64,000 nt of DNA from an uncultured Kordiimonas sp. Lineage in GTDB: Bacteria; Pseudomonadota; Alphaproteobacteria; Sphingomonadales; Kordiimonadaceae. Position numbers and translations under genes: made by a program. Under the pieces are notes generated by a model. That model did not search any database, was not told where the DNA came from, and saw only the letters and a list, made by a program, of their open reading frames with translations. The stretch lies in the NCBI GenBank assembly GCA_947492375.1, contig CANLMI010000002.1:435529-499528 (forward strand), written 5' to 3'. Below, piece by piece: positions 53,085 to 62,934 of the stretch (position 1 is the first letter of the stretch; every line of letters begins with the position of its first letter).

Positions 53085-54647
53085 TTAGCGTTCCTTTTTT
53101 CTGTGTTCGCTTTTACTTCTCACTTTAAATTCAGGGAAGATAACCGAAGCAACAGTGCCAACCCCTGGCTCACTTTCAATAATGAACTGTGCCTGCAATT
53201 TATCCGCAAAAGAAGCAACAAGAGGTAAGCCAAGGCCTACGCCCTCCTTATCACGGCTTATACTTGACTGGATTTGACCAAAAGGCCTTTTCGCAATTTT
53301 AATTTCAGCAGGCGACATTCCAACCCCTGTATCCCGCACTGATAAACATAATTCACCGTTATCCAACTTATCCAGAGAAAGTGTGACAGCCCCACCATTT
53401 GGTGTGAATTTAACAGCATTCGTCAAAAGATTGAGGCATATCTGCCTAACTAGTTTTTCATCCGCTTCAAGCAGCAAGTCCTGATCGATATGATCAGTTA
53501 GCGTGACACCAGTTTCATAAGCACGCTGTTTTACAAGGTTTAAGCATATTTCCATGCTCTCAAGCGGATCGATCCAGACCAAATGAGCTTGCAACTTCCC
53601 AGCTTCTACTTTTGAAAGGTCGAGAATATCATTAATAATGGATAATAAATGCGACCCGCTATTATAAACATCAGCCGCGTATTCTTTATATTTTTCTGTC
53701 CCGACCGGCCCAAGAATTTCATCTTTTATGATTTCTGCAAATCCTAAAATCGCATTTAGCGGCGTGCGAAGCTCGTGGCTCATGTTTGCCAAAAATTCCG
53801 ACTTGGTTCTATTCGCCAATTCAGCTATATCACGGTTCTTTTGAAGCTCTTCAGCTTGGGTAATGTCATCCGTAACATCGCGGCCTACGATCAACATTGA
53901 AGGCTTACCCCTACCGTCTATCGTTTGCGCGAAAAACTTGAAATGCCTAACAATATTACCCCGTGTTTTCAGAATAACCGGCATATCGGTAATTGAGCTG
54001 GTAATCTTGAGCTCTTTGACAAATCGTTCGTAGAAGGTTGGATCGGCCCAAATATCCAGATTAGTTGCTTTCTCTCCAACAACGTCATCCCGCCGCATCC
54101 CAAAAATATTTATAAAAGCAGGGTTAATATCAACAACTCTCTCTGTTGCGATCTCTGCTATCACCATAACTTCGGGCGTCAAACGAAAAACATTGCGGAA
54201 TATTTGCTGAGAGTATTCCCGTACTCGCTCAGCTTCTAATTGATCTGTAATATCAAATAAACAGGCAATTGTAGCCTTTGAACCTTGCCATTGACCTACG
54301 CTTGCCCGACAACTAAATACACGCTCTTCACCATCCATTCGAGTGATTCTAAACGTGTAATTTACAGGAACGTCTTCACCTAGAGTACGTGAATAATGAT
54401 ATGTTCTAAGGGTATCAAGATCGTCTTGGTGCACCCAAGTTGAGAGCGGCTGAGTTAAAAAGTCATTTTTATTGCCCTCGAACTTCAACATATTGAGAAG
54501 CTGAGAATTGCAAAATACTATCTCATTATTTTTTCGAACCAGAACACCTTCTGCAAGCGCATCCAGAATGACAGTTTCATCTGACGCTTCATCATCCTGC
54601 ACTACAGTCAACAATTCCTGTTTCACATTAAAACTTTGCTTGATCAC
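53085..54647 (-). CDS. Cytoplasmic PAS-type sensor histidine kinase
   Basis: A 520-aa soluble kinase without membrane helices. Two PAS domains (about 25-130 and 145-260; the second begins RNVFRLTPEVMVIAEIATER) precede the HisKA domain, with NMSHELRTPLNAI and phospho-accepting His291. The HATPase domain shows NLLTNAVKFTPNGG, DTGVGM and GVGLGLPLV. The kinase has no receiver domain, and no response regulator gene lies nearby. Its HisKA segment is close to that of the TPR kinase at 46387, both of the PleC/DivJ-like type. The stimulus is unknown; the PAS domains show no visible heme or flavin ligand. Confidence 0.9.
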   Translation of the reverse strand: MIKQSFNVKQELLTVVQDDEASDETVILDALAEGVLVRKNNEIVFCNSQLLNMLKFEGNKNDFLTQPLSTWVHQDDLDTLRTYHYSRTLGEDVPVNYTFRITRMDGEERVFSCRASVGQWQGSKATIACLFDITDQLEAERVREYSQQIFRNVFRLTPEVMVIAEIATERVVDINPAFINIFGMRRDDVVGEKATNLDIWADPTFYERFVKELKITSSITDMPVILKTRGNIVRHFKFFAQTIDGRGKPSMLIVGRDVTDDITQAEELQKNRDIAELANRTKSEFLANMSHELRTPLNAILGFAEIIKDEILGPVGTEKYKEYAADVYNSGSHLLSIINDILDLSKVEAGKLQAHLVWIDPLESMEICLNLVKQRAYETGVTLTDHIDQDLLLEADEKLVRQICLNLLTNAVKFTPNGGAVTLSLDKLDNGELCLSVRDTGVGMSPAEIKIAKRPFGQIQSSISRDKEGVGLGLPLVASFADKLQAQFIIESEPGVGTVASVIFPEFKVRSKSEHRKKER

Positions 54648-54802
54648 GACACTTAACTCAAAAACAACTGAATAACGGGTGTTTTATACAATTCCCTCAT
54701 CCTCCAGTGAACACCAAAATCTTTAAAGAGCTATTAACGAACCGTAAAAATCCCTTCAGTCAGAAAAACATACCGGAAACCCTAGTAAATTTCGCCGTGA
54801 CA

Positions 54803-54823
54803 ACTATATAGATTTGATATAGT
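54803..54823. promoter_or_regulatory. Inverted repeat before the RND efflux genes
   Basis: ACTATAT and ATATAGT, perfect 7-bp arms around a 7-nt centre, lie 61 bp before the start of the adaptor gene in a region with -10-like TATA sequence. A repressor site over the promoter is a plain guess; AT-rich arms of this length can arise by chance. Confidence 0.35.
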
Positions 54824-54883
54824 AATAGAGTTATAAATAAATAAATGGGTATAAACTCATATTGCATACAGCGAGGATAAAAA

Positions 54884-56086
54884 ATGAATAAGATATTGAA
54901 AGTTGCTGCACCTATATTGGTGTTGGCCGCTGGCTTAGGCTCTTGTACCGTTTTGGGCAACACCAAGCCAGAACCTGAAAAAAAAGAAACCACAGCCAGA
55001 CCTATCGCATTACGAGTTGATGAAATACAGTCAGAAACCGTAGTTCTATCAGTGAACACACAAGGCGAAGTCCGCGCAAAAACCGAGATTGATATTATTT
55101 CGGAAGTTGCTGGCCGAATTGTTTCAGTTTCGGGAGAATTTGCAGAAGGTAGCAGCTTTCAACCATCAACAACACTAATCAAAATAGATGATGCCAACTA
55201 CAAATTAGCCGTCACCAGGGCTGAAGCACGTGTTGCAGATGCTTATGTTCAACTTGAACAACAACTTGCAAACGCAAAACTAAAACAAAAACAGTGGGAC
55301 GATTCGAAAGCCTGGATTAAAGATGGCAAACCAACTGCTCTCGCGCTGAACAAACCGCAAGTGGCCCAAGCACAGGCAAACCTGCGTGCCGCAGAAGCTG
55401 ATTTAGCAGAAGCCAATTTAAACCTATCGCGGACAAATATCAGAATGCCCTTTAATGGCCGCGTAATGGAGCGCGCTGTTGGTATTGGGCAGTTTGTTTC
55501 AACCGGCACCCGCTTAGGCCGTGTCTTCGGTACAGATGTTGTTGAAATCAGGTTACCTCTAACCGACATACAATTAGCAGAGTTAAATATTCCGGTTGGT
55601 TTTGAGGCCAAAGGCGATTACGCACCTAAAGTTACTTTTAAGGCGCAACTTGGTAATCAAGAACATAGCTGGGAAGGCAAAATTGTTCGTACCCTTGCCT
55701 CTATTGACCAGCAAACACGCCTTGCATACGCTATGGCAGAAGTACAAAAACCTTATGAATATTCTGCTGGTAATGCGCCTCTACCTGTGGGGCTTTTTGT
55801 ATCAGCAGAAATCGAAGGTATTAAATCACAATCGGCATTCGTAATGCCTCGTACAGCCCTACGTGAAGATAATAAAGTATATGTTATTGATGACGGTAAG
55901 CTTCGGATCAGAACGGTTAATGTTCTTGCTACATCGAAAGATCGTCTTCTTGTTTCGTCCGGAGTTCAATCCGGCGAGCAAGTCGTAACATCTGCGGTTC
56001 GCACTGTTGTTGAAGGTATGGATGTAGAGCCCATAAATGCTTCTACAGACATAGCATCAGCTACCGTCGACACTGCTTCACGCTAA
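54884..56086 (+). CDS. RND efflux periplasmic adaptor (membrane-fusion protein)
   Basis: A 400-aa adaptor that links the RND pump to an outer-membrane channel. The signal peptide ends in a lipobox-like LGSC, so Cys21 may be acylated. A biotinyl-lipoyl-like half (AKTEIDIISEVAGRIVSVSG near 67-86) leads to an alpha-hairpin rich in Ala, Gln and Leu (about 105-185), then the second half RMPFNGRVMERAVGIGQFV near 187-205, and the C-terminal beta-barrel and MP domains. The permease gene starts 12 bases after its stop, with GGGAGG between. No outer-membrane factor gene is adjacent. Confidence 0.92.
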   Translation: MNKILKVAAPILVLAAGLGSCTVLGNTKPEPEKKETTARPIALRVDEIQSETVVLSVNTQGEVRAKTEIDIISEVAGRIVSVSGEFAEGSSFQPSTTLIKIDDANYKLAVTRAEARVADAYVQLEQQLANAKLKQKQWDDSKAWIKDGKPTALALNKPQVAQAQANLRAAEADLAEANLNLSRTNIRMPFNGRVMERAVGIGQFVSTGTRLGRVFGTDVVEIRLPLTDIQLAELNIPVGFEAKGDYAPKVTFKAQLGNQEHSWEGKIVRTLASIDQQTRLAYAMAEVQKPYEYSAGNAPLPVGLFVSAEIEGIKSQSAFVMPRTALREDNKVYVIDDGKLRIRTVNVLATSKDRLLVSSGVQSGEQVVTSAVRTVVEGMDVEPINASTDIASATVDTASR

Positions 56087-56098
56087 AGGGAGGCCATT

Positions 56099-59000
56099 AT
56101 GAATAAAATGATCGAATGGTGGGCACGTAATACCGTTGCAGCCAATTTACTCATGCTTGGCTTGTTCCTTTTGGGAGCCATTTCTTTCTTCAAAATGGAG
56201 CGTGAAATCGAACCAACGGTTCGTTTCCCTGGCCTTGAAATCCGTGTAGCATGGCCTGGCGCATCACCAGAAGACGTCGAAAAACAAATAATAGAACGCA
56301 TTGAAGAATCTGTTCGTGACCTTGACAATATTGATTGGGTCAGATCCTTTGCAAGTGAAGGAAGCGCCAATGTCGTTATTTTGGCGCTTGATGATGTTGA
56401 CTTTGTGCAGTTTCAAAATGATGTCAAGGTACGTATAGACTCGATATCATCGTTCCCTCGTGATATTGAACCACCTCAGGTTACCCAGTTTATTAACCGT
56501 AACGAATATATTCGTATTGCTGTTAGCGGCGACATTGGAGAGCGAAATCTAAAACGTCTAGCTGAGGAACTACGCAGAGAAGTAGCGGTTTTACCTGCAA
56601 TTTCACTTGTAGAACTGTTCGGTGTGAGGCGTGAAGAAGTAACTATCGAGGTAAGCGAAGAAGCCCTTCGTCGCTATAACTTAACCTTTGCGCAAGTCGC
56701 CGATGCAATTAGAGCAAGTTCGCTAAACTTATCCTCTGGTGCTTTGCAGACAGACGCAGGTCAGTTTAACGTCGCCATCCGCAACCTTGCAGATACTGAA
56801 GCAGATTTCAGTAAAATCATCGTTCGCCAAACCCTTGACGGCGCAACTATTCGCCTTTCAGACGTTGCCAATATTGTAGATGGTTTTGAAGATAATGAAA
56901 TTCTTGCCAGTCTTAATGGCGAACCAGCCGTTCTGATTCAAGTTTTAACAACTGAATATATGAATATTGTTCAGGCTTCTGCTTCGGTGAAAGAATGGAT
57001 TGAAAAACGTACAGAAACACTCCCAGAAGGTGTCGAACTTACGCTTTGGACAGATCAGGCTGAAGCATTCAACAGTCGCATGACAACAATTGGCAGCTCC
57101 GCTTTTTACGGCCTTATCCTGGTTGTGATCGTATTATTATTAACTCTACGCCCTAAGGTAGCCTTTTGGGTTACAGCAGGTATTGCAATCGCTTACGCCG
57201 GTGCTTTCTTTATCCTGCCTTATGTTGGCGTTTCGATTAATATGCTCTCAACATTCGCATTCTTGCTTGTACTTGGGATAGTTGTTGATGACGCGATTGT
57301 AGTCGGTGAAAATATTCACAGCGAGTCGCAAAAGACTGGCGGCGGTATTACCGCAGCAGTATTAGGCGCTCAGTTAGTTGCGAAACCTGTTATTTTTGCC
57401 GTTCTGTCAACAATCATCATGTTCTTGCCGTGGTTGTTCTTGTCTGGTTCCACCACCGAATTTACAAGAAATATTACCTGGGTTGTGGTATCCGCGCTTA
57501 CAATTTCATTGATTGAATCGCTACTAATTCTTCCTGCGCACTTATCAAAAATGAAACCACGTGAGAAACTGAATGCATTCGGGCGTTTTCAAAAACGTAT
57601 CGCAGATAGCATTATTACTTTTGCCCAAACCAAATATCGCAGGATTGGCACATGGGCGATTAATCGTCGTTACTTCAGTATGGCAATTTTCTTTGCGGTC
57701 ATGTTCTTTGGTTTCGGTTTATTTAGTTCACCATTTGTGAAAACGGGTTTCTTCCCAGAAATTGAAAGCGATCAGATCAACGTAAATGTTGTTCTACCTG
57801 AAGGCACACCTTACTCAAGAGCCCTTGAAGTTTTAAAACAACTTCAAGATGCAGAAAAAGCCTTGGAGGAAGAAGTTAACGCTCGTACTGGCGGTGAGGG
57901 TAAATTGATCGAGAACTGGTATACTCGCTCCCGCAGGGATAGTGTACTTGCAATCGTAAAACTTGCCCCGCCGGAAGTCCGCGACATGTCAGCAAAAGAT
58001 GCATCAATTCGTCTTCGCGAGTTGATGGGCGATGTACCTGATGCAGAAGAAGTTTCTGTAGATTACACAGAAAGTGACGGTGATCCTGGATTTGAACTTT
58101 CTATTCGCCATCCAGATTTGAAAATTCTACAAGAAGCTGTTGCCTCACTTGAAGAGCAGATGCGTACTTATGAAGCATTGTATGACATTCGCAATAACCT
58201 TCAGGGTGACAGTCAAGAAATACGAATGGATTTGAAGCCTGGCACTGAAAAACTGGGCCTAACACTCGCGCAAGTGTCTCAGCAAATTCGTAATGCCTAT
58301 TTCGGTGTTGAAGTCATGCGTATACCCCGGAGCGGTCAAGATGTACGCGTTATGGTTCGTTACCCTAAGGAAACACGTCAGTCCATTGAAAGCCTGAAAG
58401 ATTTCCGAGTTCGTACCGCTGATGGTAACGAAGTTCCTCTCACAGCTATTGCTAATCTTGAATATGCTCCCGGTATAAAAAGGATTGCGCGCTGGAACGG
58501 AAACCGCGCGGCACGGGTTAGCGCAGATATGAAGGATGACGTTCGTGACGATATCATGAAAGACCTTGAGGACAACTTTTTCCCAACTTGGGAAAAACAG
58601 TTCCCGGGTGTTGTTCGCGGTAGCATCGGACAAGCAGAAGGTCAAAAGCGTTTCTTTGAGGAACTAGTGCAGCTTAACCTGATTGCATTCTTCGTACTTT
58701 ATATGATGCTTGCCATCGCATTCAAGAGCTATGCACAACCGATTGCCATTATGATCGCAATGCCATTTGCCTTTGTCGGGGCCGTATTTGCTCACTTTAT
58801 AATGGGCATGACTGTAGGCCTCTTTAGTTTCTTTGGTATCGCAGCAGCAATCGGTGTTGTGATCAATGATAATCTAGTCTTAATGGATTACTATAACCGT
58901 CTAAGGCTACGTGGTATGGATGCCTATGAAGCAATTGTTGAAGCAGGCGTTGCACGTTTCCGTCCGATCATGCTGACAACGGTAACTACAATTATTGGTC

Positions 59001-59218
59001 TAGTCCCAATGATGCTGGAAAAATCAATTCAGGCAGCATTCTTGAAGCCAATCGTTCTCGCCCTTGCAGCAGGCGTTTTCATCGCTTTCTTTGTAACACT
59101 AATACTTGTTCCTAGTATGTGTGCTGCAGGTGCTGATATTTCAGCATTCTTCGGGCGTCTAAAAACTCGGATGTTTAAGAGAAACTCTGGCATTGAGGCT
59201 CCAAGCCAAGCCGAGTAA
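56099..59218 (+). CDS. RND-family efflux permease (HAE1-like)
   Basis: A 1039-aa proton-driven inner-membrane pump. Both halves have one helix, a large periplasmic domain and five more helices plus the C-terminal one, as in AcrB. The proton-relay motif GIVVDDAIVVGEN near 394-406 carries the two Asp equivalent to AcrB Asp407/408. At the AcrB Lys940 position the sequence reads GVVINDNLVLMDYYN, with Asn in place of Lys, as in a large subgroup of HAE1-like pumps. The substrate may be drugs, lipids or metabolites and cannot be read. A strong terminator follows at 59237-59270. Confidence 0.93.
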   Translation: MNKMIEWWARNTVAANLLMLGLFLLGAISFFKMEREIEPTVRFPGLEIRVAWPGASPEDVEKQIIERIEESVRDLDNIDWVRSFASEGSANVVILALDDVDFVQFQNDVKVRIDSISSFPRDIEPPQVTQFINRNEYIRIAVSGDIGERNLKRLAEELRREVAVLPAISLVELFGVRREEVTIEVSEEALRRYNLTFAQVADAIRASSLNLSSGALQTDAGQFNVAIRNLADTEADFSKIIVRQTLDGATIRLSDVANIVDGFEDNEILASLNGEPAVLIQVLTTEYMNIVQASASVKEWIEKRTETLPEGVELTLWTDQAEAFNSRMTTIGSSAFYGLILVVIVLLLTLRPKVAFWVTAGIAIAYAGAFFILPYVGVSINMLSTFAFLLVLGIVVDDAIVVGENIHSESQKTGGGITAAVLGAQLVAKPVIFAVLSTIIMFLPWLFLSGSTTEFTRNITWVVVSALTISLIESLLILPAHLSKMKPREKLNAFGRFQKRIADSIITFAQTKYRRIGTWAINRRYFSMAIFFAVMFFGFGLFSSPFVKTGFFPEIESDQINVNVVLPEGTPYSRALEVLKQLQDAEKALEEEVNARTGGEGKLIENWYTRSRRDSVLAIVKLAPPEVRDMSAKDASIRLRELMGDVPDAEEVSVDYTESDGDPGFELSIRHPDLKILQEAVASLEEQMRTYEALYDIRNNLQGDSQEIRMDLKPGTEKLGLTLAQVSQQIRNAYFGVEVMRIPRSGQDVRVMVRYPKETRQSIESLKDFRVRTADGNEVPLTAIANLEYAPGIKRIARWNGNRAARVSADMKDDVRDDIMKDLEDNFFPTWEKQFPGVVRGSIGQAEGQKRFFEELVQLNLIAFFVLYMMLAIAFKSYAQPIAIMIAMPFAFVGAVFAHFIMGMTVGLFSFFGIAAAIGVVINDNLVLMDYYNRLRLRGMDAYEAIVEAGVARFRPIMLTTVTTIIGLVPMMLEKSIQAAFLKPIVLALAAGVFIAFFVTLILVPSMCAAGADISAFFGRLKTRMFKRNSGIEAPSQAE

Positions 59219-59236
59219 AGCAGCATTTCAGATATA

Positions 59237-59270
59237 AAAAAAGGGCAGGAAATTTAACCTGCCCTTTTTT
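59237..59270 (+). terminator. Strong intrinsic terminator after the RND pump
   Basis: A 13-bp perfect stem (59237-59249 with 59258-59270), 8-nt loop and a T-run within and after the descending arm. The A-rich ascending arm means it could also stop transcription from the minus-strand ggt gene that ends at 59300. Confidence 0.93.
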
Positions 59271-59299
59271 ATTTGTTTGATTTGTCTATCTTATCTAGT

Positions 59300-61048
59300 T
59301 CAAAATGCCGCAGCATGAGACCCAGGACGCCTAGGATCAGCAGCCCCCATCAATATACCATTTGGTGCAATAACAATTGATTGGGTAGACCCTAAAACTC
59401 TGTCACCTAAACTTGCTGCATCATCATTAACGTTATGCCCCATAGCCTTTAGAACACGGCGTGTGTCAATAGAATGGCCCGGTTCAACAAACAAACGGTC
59501 TGGAAACCATTGGTGGTGTATCCGCGGGGATGATGTTGCAGCTGCCGGATTCATATCAAAATCCATAACATTCAATATTGTTTGCAGGACAACCGTAATG
59601 ATCGTGGAGCCGCCAGGGCTACCTGTCGCCATCAATGGCTCTCCGTCCTTGAATAGAAATACAGGTGTCATTGAACTTAAAGGGCGCTTACCTGCCTCAA
59701 TTGCGTTTGCTTCGCCGCCCAGAAGACCGAATGCATTGGCAACACCCACTTTCGCTGAAAAATCATCCATTTCATTGTTCAACAAGAAACCAGCGCCAGC
59801 GACAGATTTGCCGTTCCCGTATGTAAAGTTAAGCGTATAGGTATTGGCAACCATATTTCCATCTTTATCAACAACAGAAAAGTGCGTCGTATCATTACTC
59901 TCATACGGTAACGCGGGTGCAGGAGCAATTTCAGTCGAAGGTGTTGCCTTTTCAAGATTGACCTTACTGCGAATGGAACTGGCATAGCTTTTATCGGTTA
60001 AAGCACTCACGGGTACGTCAAAATAATCGGGGTCACCAAGATACTTCGATCGATCAGCATAGGCATATTTCATTGTTTCAGTTAGCCGGTGAAGATAACC
60101 AGCACTATTATGGCCGAGCTCCTTAAGGTCCCACCCTTCAAGAACATTTAACATCTGTACAACATGTACCCCACCAGAAGACGGCGGCGGCATCGCAACA
60201 ACCTTAAAGCCACGATAGGTACCAGATACAGCATCACGTTCACGAACTACATAGCTTTTCAAATCATCATGGGTGATAATACCGTTGTTTGCCTTCATTG
60301 TTTCAACAAACTTATCAGCAACCCAGCCTTCATAAAACCCCTTGGCTCCCTCGGCAGAGATAGCCTGAAGCGTCTTAGCAAGATCAGGCTGTCTAAATAC
60401 CTCTCCTGCGGCATATGGCTCACCATCGGGCTTATAATAATAACTGGCCGTAGCTTTGTCAGTTTTTAGACGTTGTTGGAAACGGCTTAAACTATCAGCC
60501 AAGGCCCATGGCATTTCGAACCCATTTTCAGCAAGCCTGATAGCTGGCGCCATCACTTTTTCAAGCGGCATTGTTCCATATTTTTCTAATGCCTGTGTCA
60601 ACCCCATTACGGTACCAGGAACACCCGTAGATTGATAACTAAACCTCGCTCTTGCATTATCTACATCACCTTTACTGTCCAGAAACAGGTCACGATGCGC
60701 CGCTTTTGGGGCCATTTCACGGTAATCAATGGCAATGGTACGATCTTCACCTTTAAGATAAACCATCATAAAGCCACCACCCCCGATATTACCTGCCTGC
60801 GGATGGGTAACAGCAAGAGCAAACCCTGTAGCAACAGCGGCATCTATAGCATTACCCCCTGCCCTCAGGATTTCCAGGCCAGCTTCACTGGCAAAATACT
60901 CCTGGCTAACAACCATGCCGTTCCGGGCAAGCGTTGGATGATGCTGTGTATTATACGTGATCAGCGGTGTATTTTGCTGTGCTTGCGCGGAGGAAAATAC
61001 AAATAAGAAACTCAAAAGTATTAGTGATATGGACCGTAGATAATTCAC
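59300..61048 (-). CDS. ggt: Gamma-glutamyltransferase (glutathione hydrolase)
   Basis: A 582-aa periplasmic enzyme that removes the gamma-glutamyl group from glutathione and related peptides. A signal peptide (about 1-23) precedes the large subunit. Self-cleavage exposes the catalytic Thr in SNDTTHFSVVDKDGN near 386-390. Substrate-binding regions PLSSMTPVF and GSPGGSTIITVV near 475-500 are intact. Length and motif order match E. coli Ggt. It is convergent with the RND pump. frmA and fghA, which also work with glutathione, lie about 0.8 kb away but in separate transcription units. Confidence 0.95.
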   Translation of the reverse strand: MNYLRSISLILLSFLFVFSSAQAQQNTPLITYNTQHHPTLARNGMVVSQEYFASEAGLEILRAGGNAIDAAVATGFALAVTHPQAGNIGGGGFMMVYLKGEDRTIAIDYREMAPKAAHRDLFLDSKGDVDNARARFSYQSTGVPGTVMGLTQALEKYGTMPLEKVMAPAIRLAENGFEMPWALADSLSRFQQRLKTDKATASYYYKPDGEPYAAGEVFRQPDLAKTLQAISAEGAKGFYEGWVADKFVETMKANNGIITHDDLKSYVVRERDAVSGTYRGFKVVAMPPPSSGGVHVVQMLNVLEGWDLKELGHNSAGYLHRLTETMKYAYADRSKYLGDPDYFDVPVSALTDKSYASSIRSKVNLEKATPSTEIAPAPALPYESNDTTHFSVVDKDGNMVANTYTLNFTYGNGKSVAGAGFLLNNEMDDFSAKVGVANAFGLLGGEANAIEAGKRPLSSMTPVFLFKDGEPLMATGSPGGSTIITVVLQTILNVMDFDMNPAAATSSPRIHHQWFPDRLFVEPGHSIDTRRVLKAMGHNVNDDAASLGDRVLGSTQSIVIAPNGILMGAADPRRPGSHAAAF

Positions 61049-61152
61049 GGAGCTACTCCTGCCCAGTTTGATATGCCTGATAAAGTAACAGCATCATAAC
61101 AACTTTAAATCACAGGTCTATATCTCTAGTATCATGATGCTCAAATTAAATA

Positions 61153-61629
61153 TTAAAGGCCTTTATATCCACGGGAATGATAAAGAAGCGTATCCTGCCG
61201 GCTACTATTCAAAACATCTTTAACAACACCGATAAAAATCGTATGCGATCCGTATTCTATGGCCTTGTCACGTTCACAAATTATTGTCGTAACGCTGTCT
61301 CGCAAGATTGGTAAATCATTTTCAACAAAGCCCCAGTCACCCTCTTCAAACCTTTCTTCGCCCTCAGCTCCTCCACTACATCGATTGGCAATATCAATAT
61401 GATCAGAACTAAGAAGGTTAATGGCAAAGGTAGAGTGACAATGCATAACCTTGTGCATGGTGATAGAGCGGTTGATACAGACAAGCATAGAAGGCGGCGT
61501 CATTGAAACTGACGTAGTAGACGATGCTACCATTGCATGTGGCACCCCCTCAAAAACCGATGAAATTACAGTTACATTCTGCGCAAAAGACTGCATCGCT
61601 TCTTTTAATTTATTATCAACCGAATTCAT
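61153..61629 (-). CDS. Flavin reductase-like protein (HpaC type)
   Basis: A 158-aa FMN-binding split-barrel protein of the flavin reductase family. The fold is seen in QNVTVISSVFEGVPHAMVAS near 16-35, the SMTPPSMLVCINRS segment, and FAINLLSSDH near 68-77. Such proteins reduce FMN with NADH for a partner monooxygenase, but no partner is adjacent. Starts at 61629 (ATG) or 61641 (TTG) both lack a clear ribosome-binding site; I use the ATG. It lies between ggt and frmA, divergent from frmA. Confidence 0.82.
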   Translation of the reverse strand: MNSVDNKLKEAMQSFAQNVTVISSVFEGVPHAMVASSTTSVSMTPPSMLVCINRSITMHKVMHCHSTFAINLLSSDHIDIANRCSGGAEGEERFEEGDWGFVENDLPILRDSVTTIICERDKAIEYGSHTIFIGVVKDVLNSSRQDTLLYHSRGYKGL

Positions 61630-61641
61630 CACAACAACCAA

Positions 61642-61830
61642 TTCATAAAATTACATTCCTCAAGAACTATATGATCCAAATATCATGACAAAGTTCTTAC
61701 ATATTTTCTAACATACGTAAAATATGTAGTATTTGAAGTAGGTTTACCATCATCATAAAACCGTTACCTACTTGAAAAAATCATAAATTTAGTGTTGTTT
61801 CCCTAAAACTTAGCTTTATGGAGAGATATT
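61642..61830. promoter_or_regulatory. Divergent flavin reductase/frmA control region
   Basis: Two inverted repeats are visible. ACATATTTT/AAAATATGT (9-bp arms, 11-nt centre) lie at 61699-61727. AAGTAGGT/ACCTACTT (8-bp arms, 22-nt centre) lie at 61736-61773. They fall 60-130 bp before the frmA start. A strong ribosome-binding site GGAGAG precedes the ATG. Regulator unknown. Confidence 0.5.
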
Positions 61831-62934
61831 ATGAAAACACGTGCAGCTGTAGCCTGGAAAGCAGGCAGTCCTCTATCCATTGAAGATGTTGACCTTACGG
61901 GCCCTAAGGCTGGTGAGGTCCTTGTAGAAATTAAAGCTACAGGTGTTTGTCATACTGATGCCTTCACACTTTCTGGCGATGATCCGGAAGGTGCTTTTCC
62001 TGCCATATTAGGCCATGAAGGTGCCGGAGTTGTTCTGGAAATCGGCGAAGGTGTAACCAGTTTAAAACCTGGTGATCATGTGATTCCACTATATACACCT
62101 GAATGTCGGGAATGCGACTATTGCCTACATCCCAAAACAAACTTATGTCAAAAAATTAGAGACACACAAGGCCGCGGCGTTATGCCAGACGGGACAAGCC
62201 GCTTCTCAATCGACGGACAACCAATCCTTCACTATATGGGGTGCTCTACCTTCGCCAACCATACCGTTTTACCCGAAATCGCTCTTGCGAAGGTTCGCAA
62301 CGACGCGCCTTTTGACAAAATTTGCTACATAGGATGCGGTGTTACCACCGGAGTCGGTGCCGTTGCATTTGATGCCAAAGTGGAGCCAGGATCTAACGTC
62401 GTTGTTTTTGGTTTAGGCGGTATTGGCCTAAATGTTATCCAGGGTGCGCGTATGGTAGGCGCCAATAAGATTGTTGGTGTTGACATTAGTAACGCCCGTG
62501 AAGGGATAGCTCGCCATTTTGGTATGACAGACTTTGTAAACCCTAAAGAATGTGACGCAATGGAAGCCATATTGGATATTACAAATGGCGGTGCTGATTA
62601 CAGTTTTGAATGTATTGGTAACATCAATACGATGCGTCAAGCACTTGAATGTTGCCATAAAGGTTGGGGGGAGAGCATTATTATCGGTGTTGCGGGCGCC
62701 GGTCAAGAAATCTCAACCAGACCATTCCAATTGGTAACCGGCCGTGTATGGCGTGGCTCTGCATTTGGCGGCGCACGGGGGCGCACTGATGTTCCTAAAA
62801 TCGTTGATTGGTATATGGATGGTAAAATCAATATTGATGATCTAATCACACATAAAATGCCACTTGATGATATCAACAAAGCTTTTGATCTCATGCATAA
62901 CGGCGAAAGCATTCGCAGTGTAGTAGAATTTTAA
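61831..62934 (+). CDS. frmA: S-(hydroxymethyl)glutathione dehydrogenase (class III alcohol dehydrogenase)
   Basis: Oxidises S-hydroxymethylglutathione, formed from formaldehyde and glutathione, to S-formylglutathione with NAD. The 367-aa product has the catalytic zinc ligands Cys40, His62 and Glu63 (GVCHTD, GHEGAG), the structural zinc cysteines at 92, 95, 98 and 106, and the NAD-binding [12 protein letters not shown] near 191-202. Members also reduce S-nitrosoglutathione. Its stop overlaps the fghA ATG (TAATG), so the two are coupled and make a complete formaldehyde detoxification route. Confidence 0.97.
   Translation: MKTRAAVAWKAGSPLSIEDVDLTGPKAGEVLVEIKATGVCHTDAFTLSGDDPEGAFPAILGHEGAGVVLEIGEGVTSLKPGDHVIPLYTPECRECDYCLHPKTNLCQKIRDTQGRGVMPDGTSRFSIDGQPILHYMGCSTFANHTVLPEIALAKVRNDAPFDKICYIGCGVTTGVGAVAFDAKVEPGSNVVVFGLGGIGLNVIQGARMVGANKIVGVDISNAREGIARHFGMTDFVNPKECDAMEAILDITNGGADYSFECIGNINTMRQALECCHKGWGESIIIGVAGAGQEISTRPFQLVTGRVWRGSAFGGARGRTDVPKIVDWYMDGKINIDDLITHKMPLDDINKAFDLMHNGESIRSVVEF

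Noticed and set aside
53273-53290. TTGACCAAAAGG half-palindrome
   Set aside because: Inside the kinase coding sequence and the second arm does not match.
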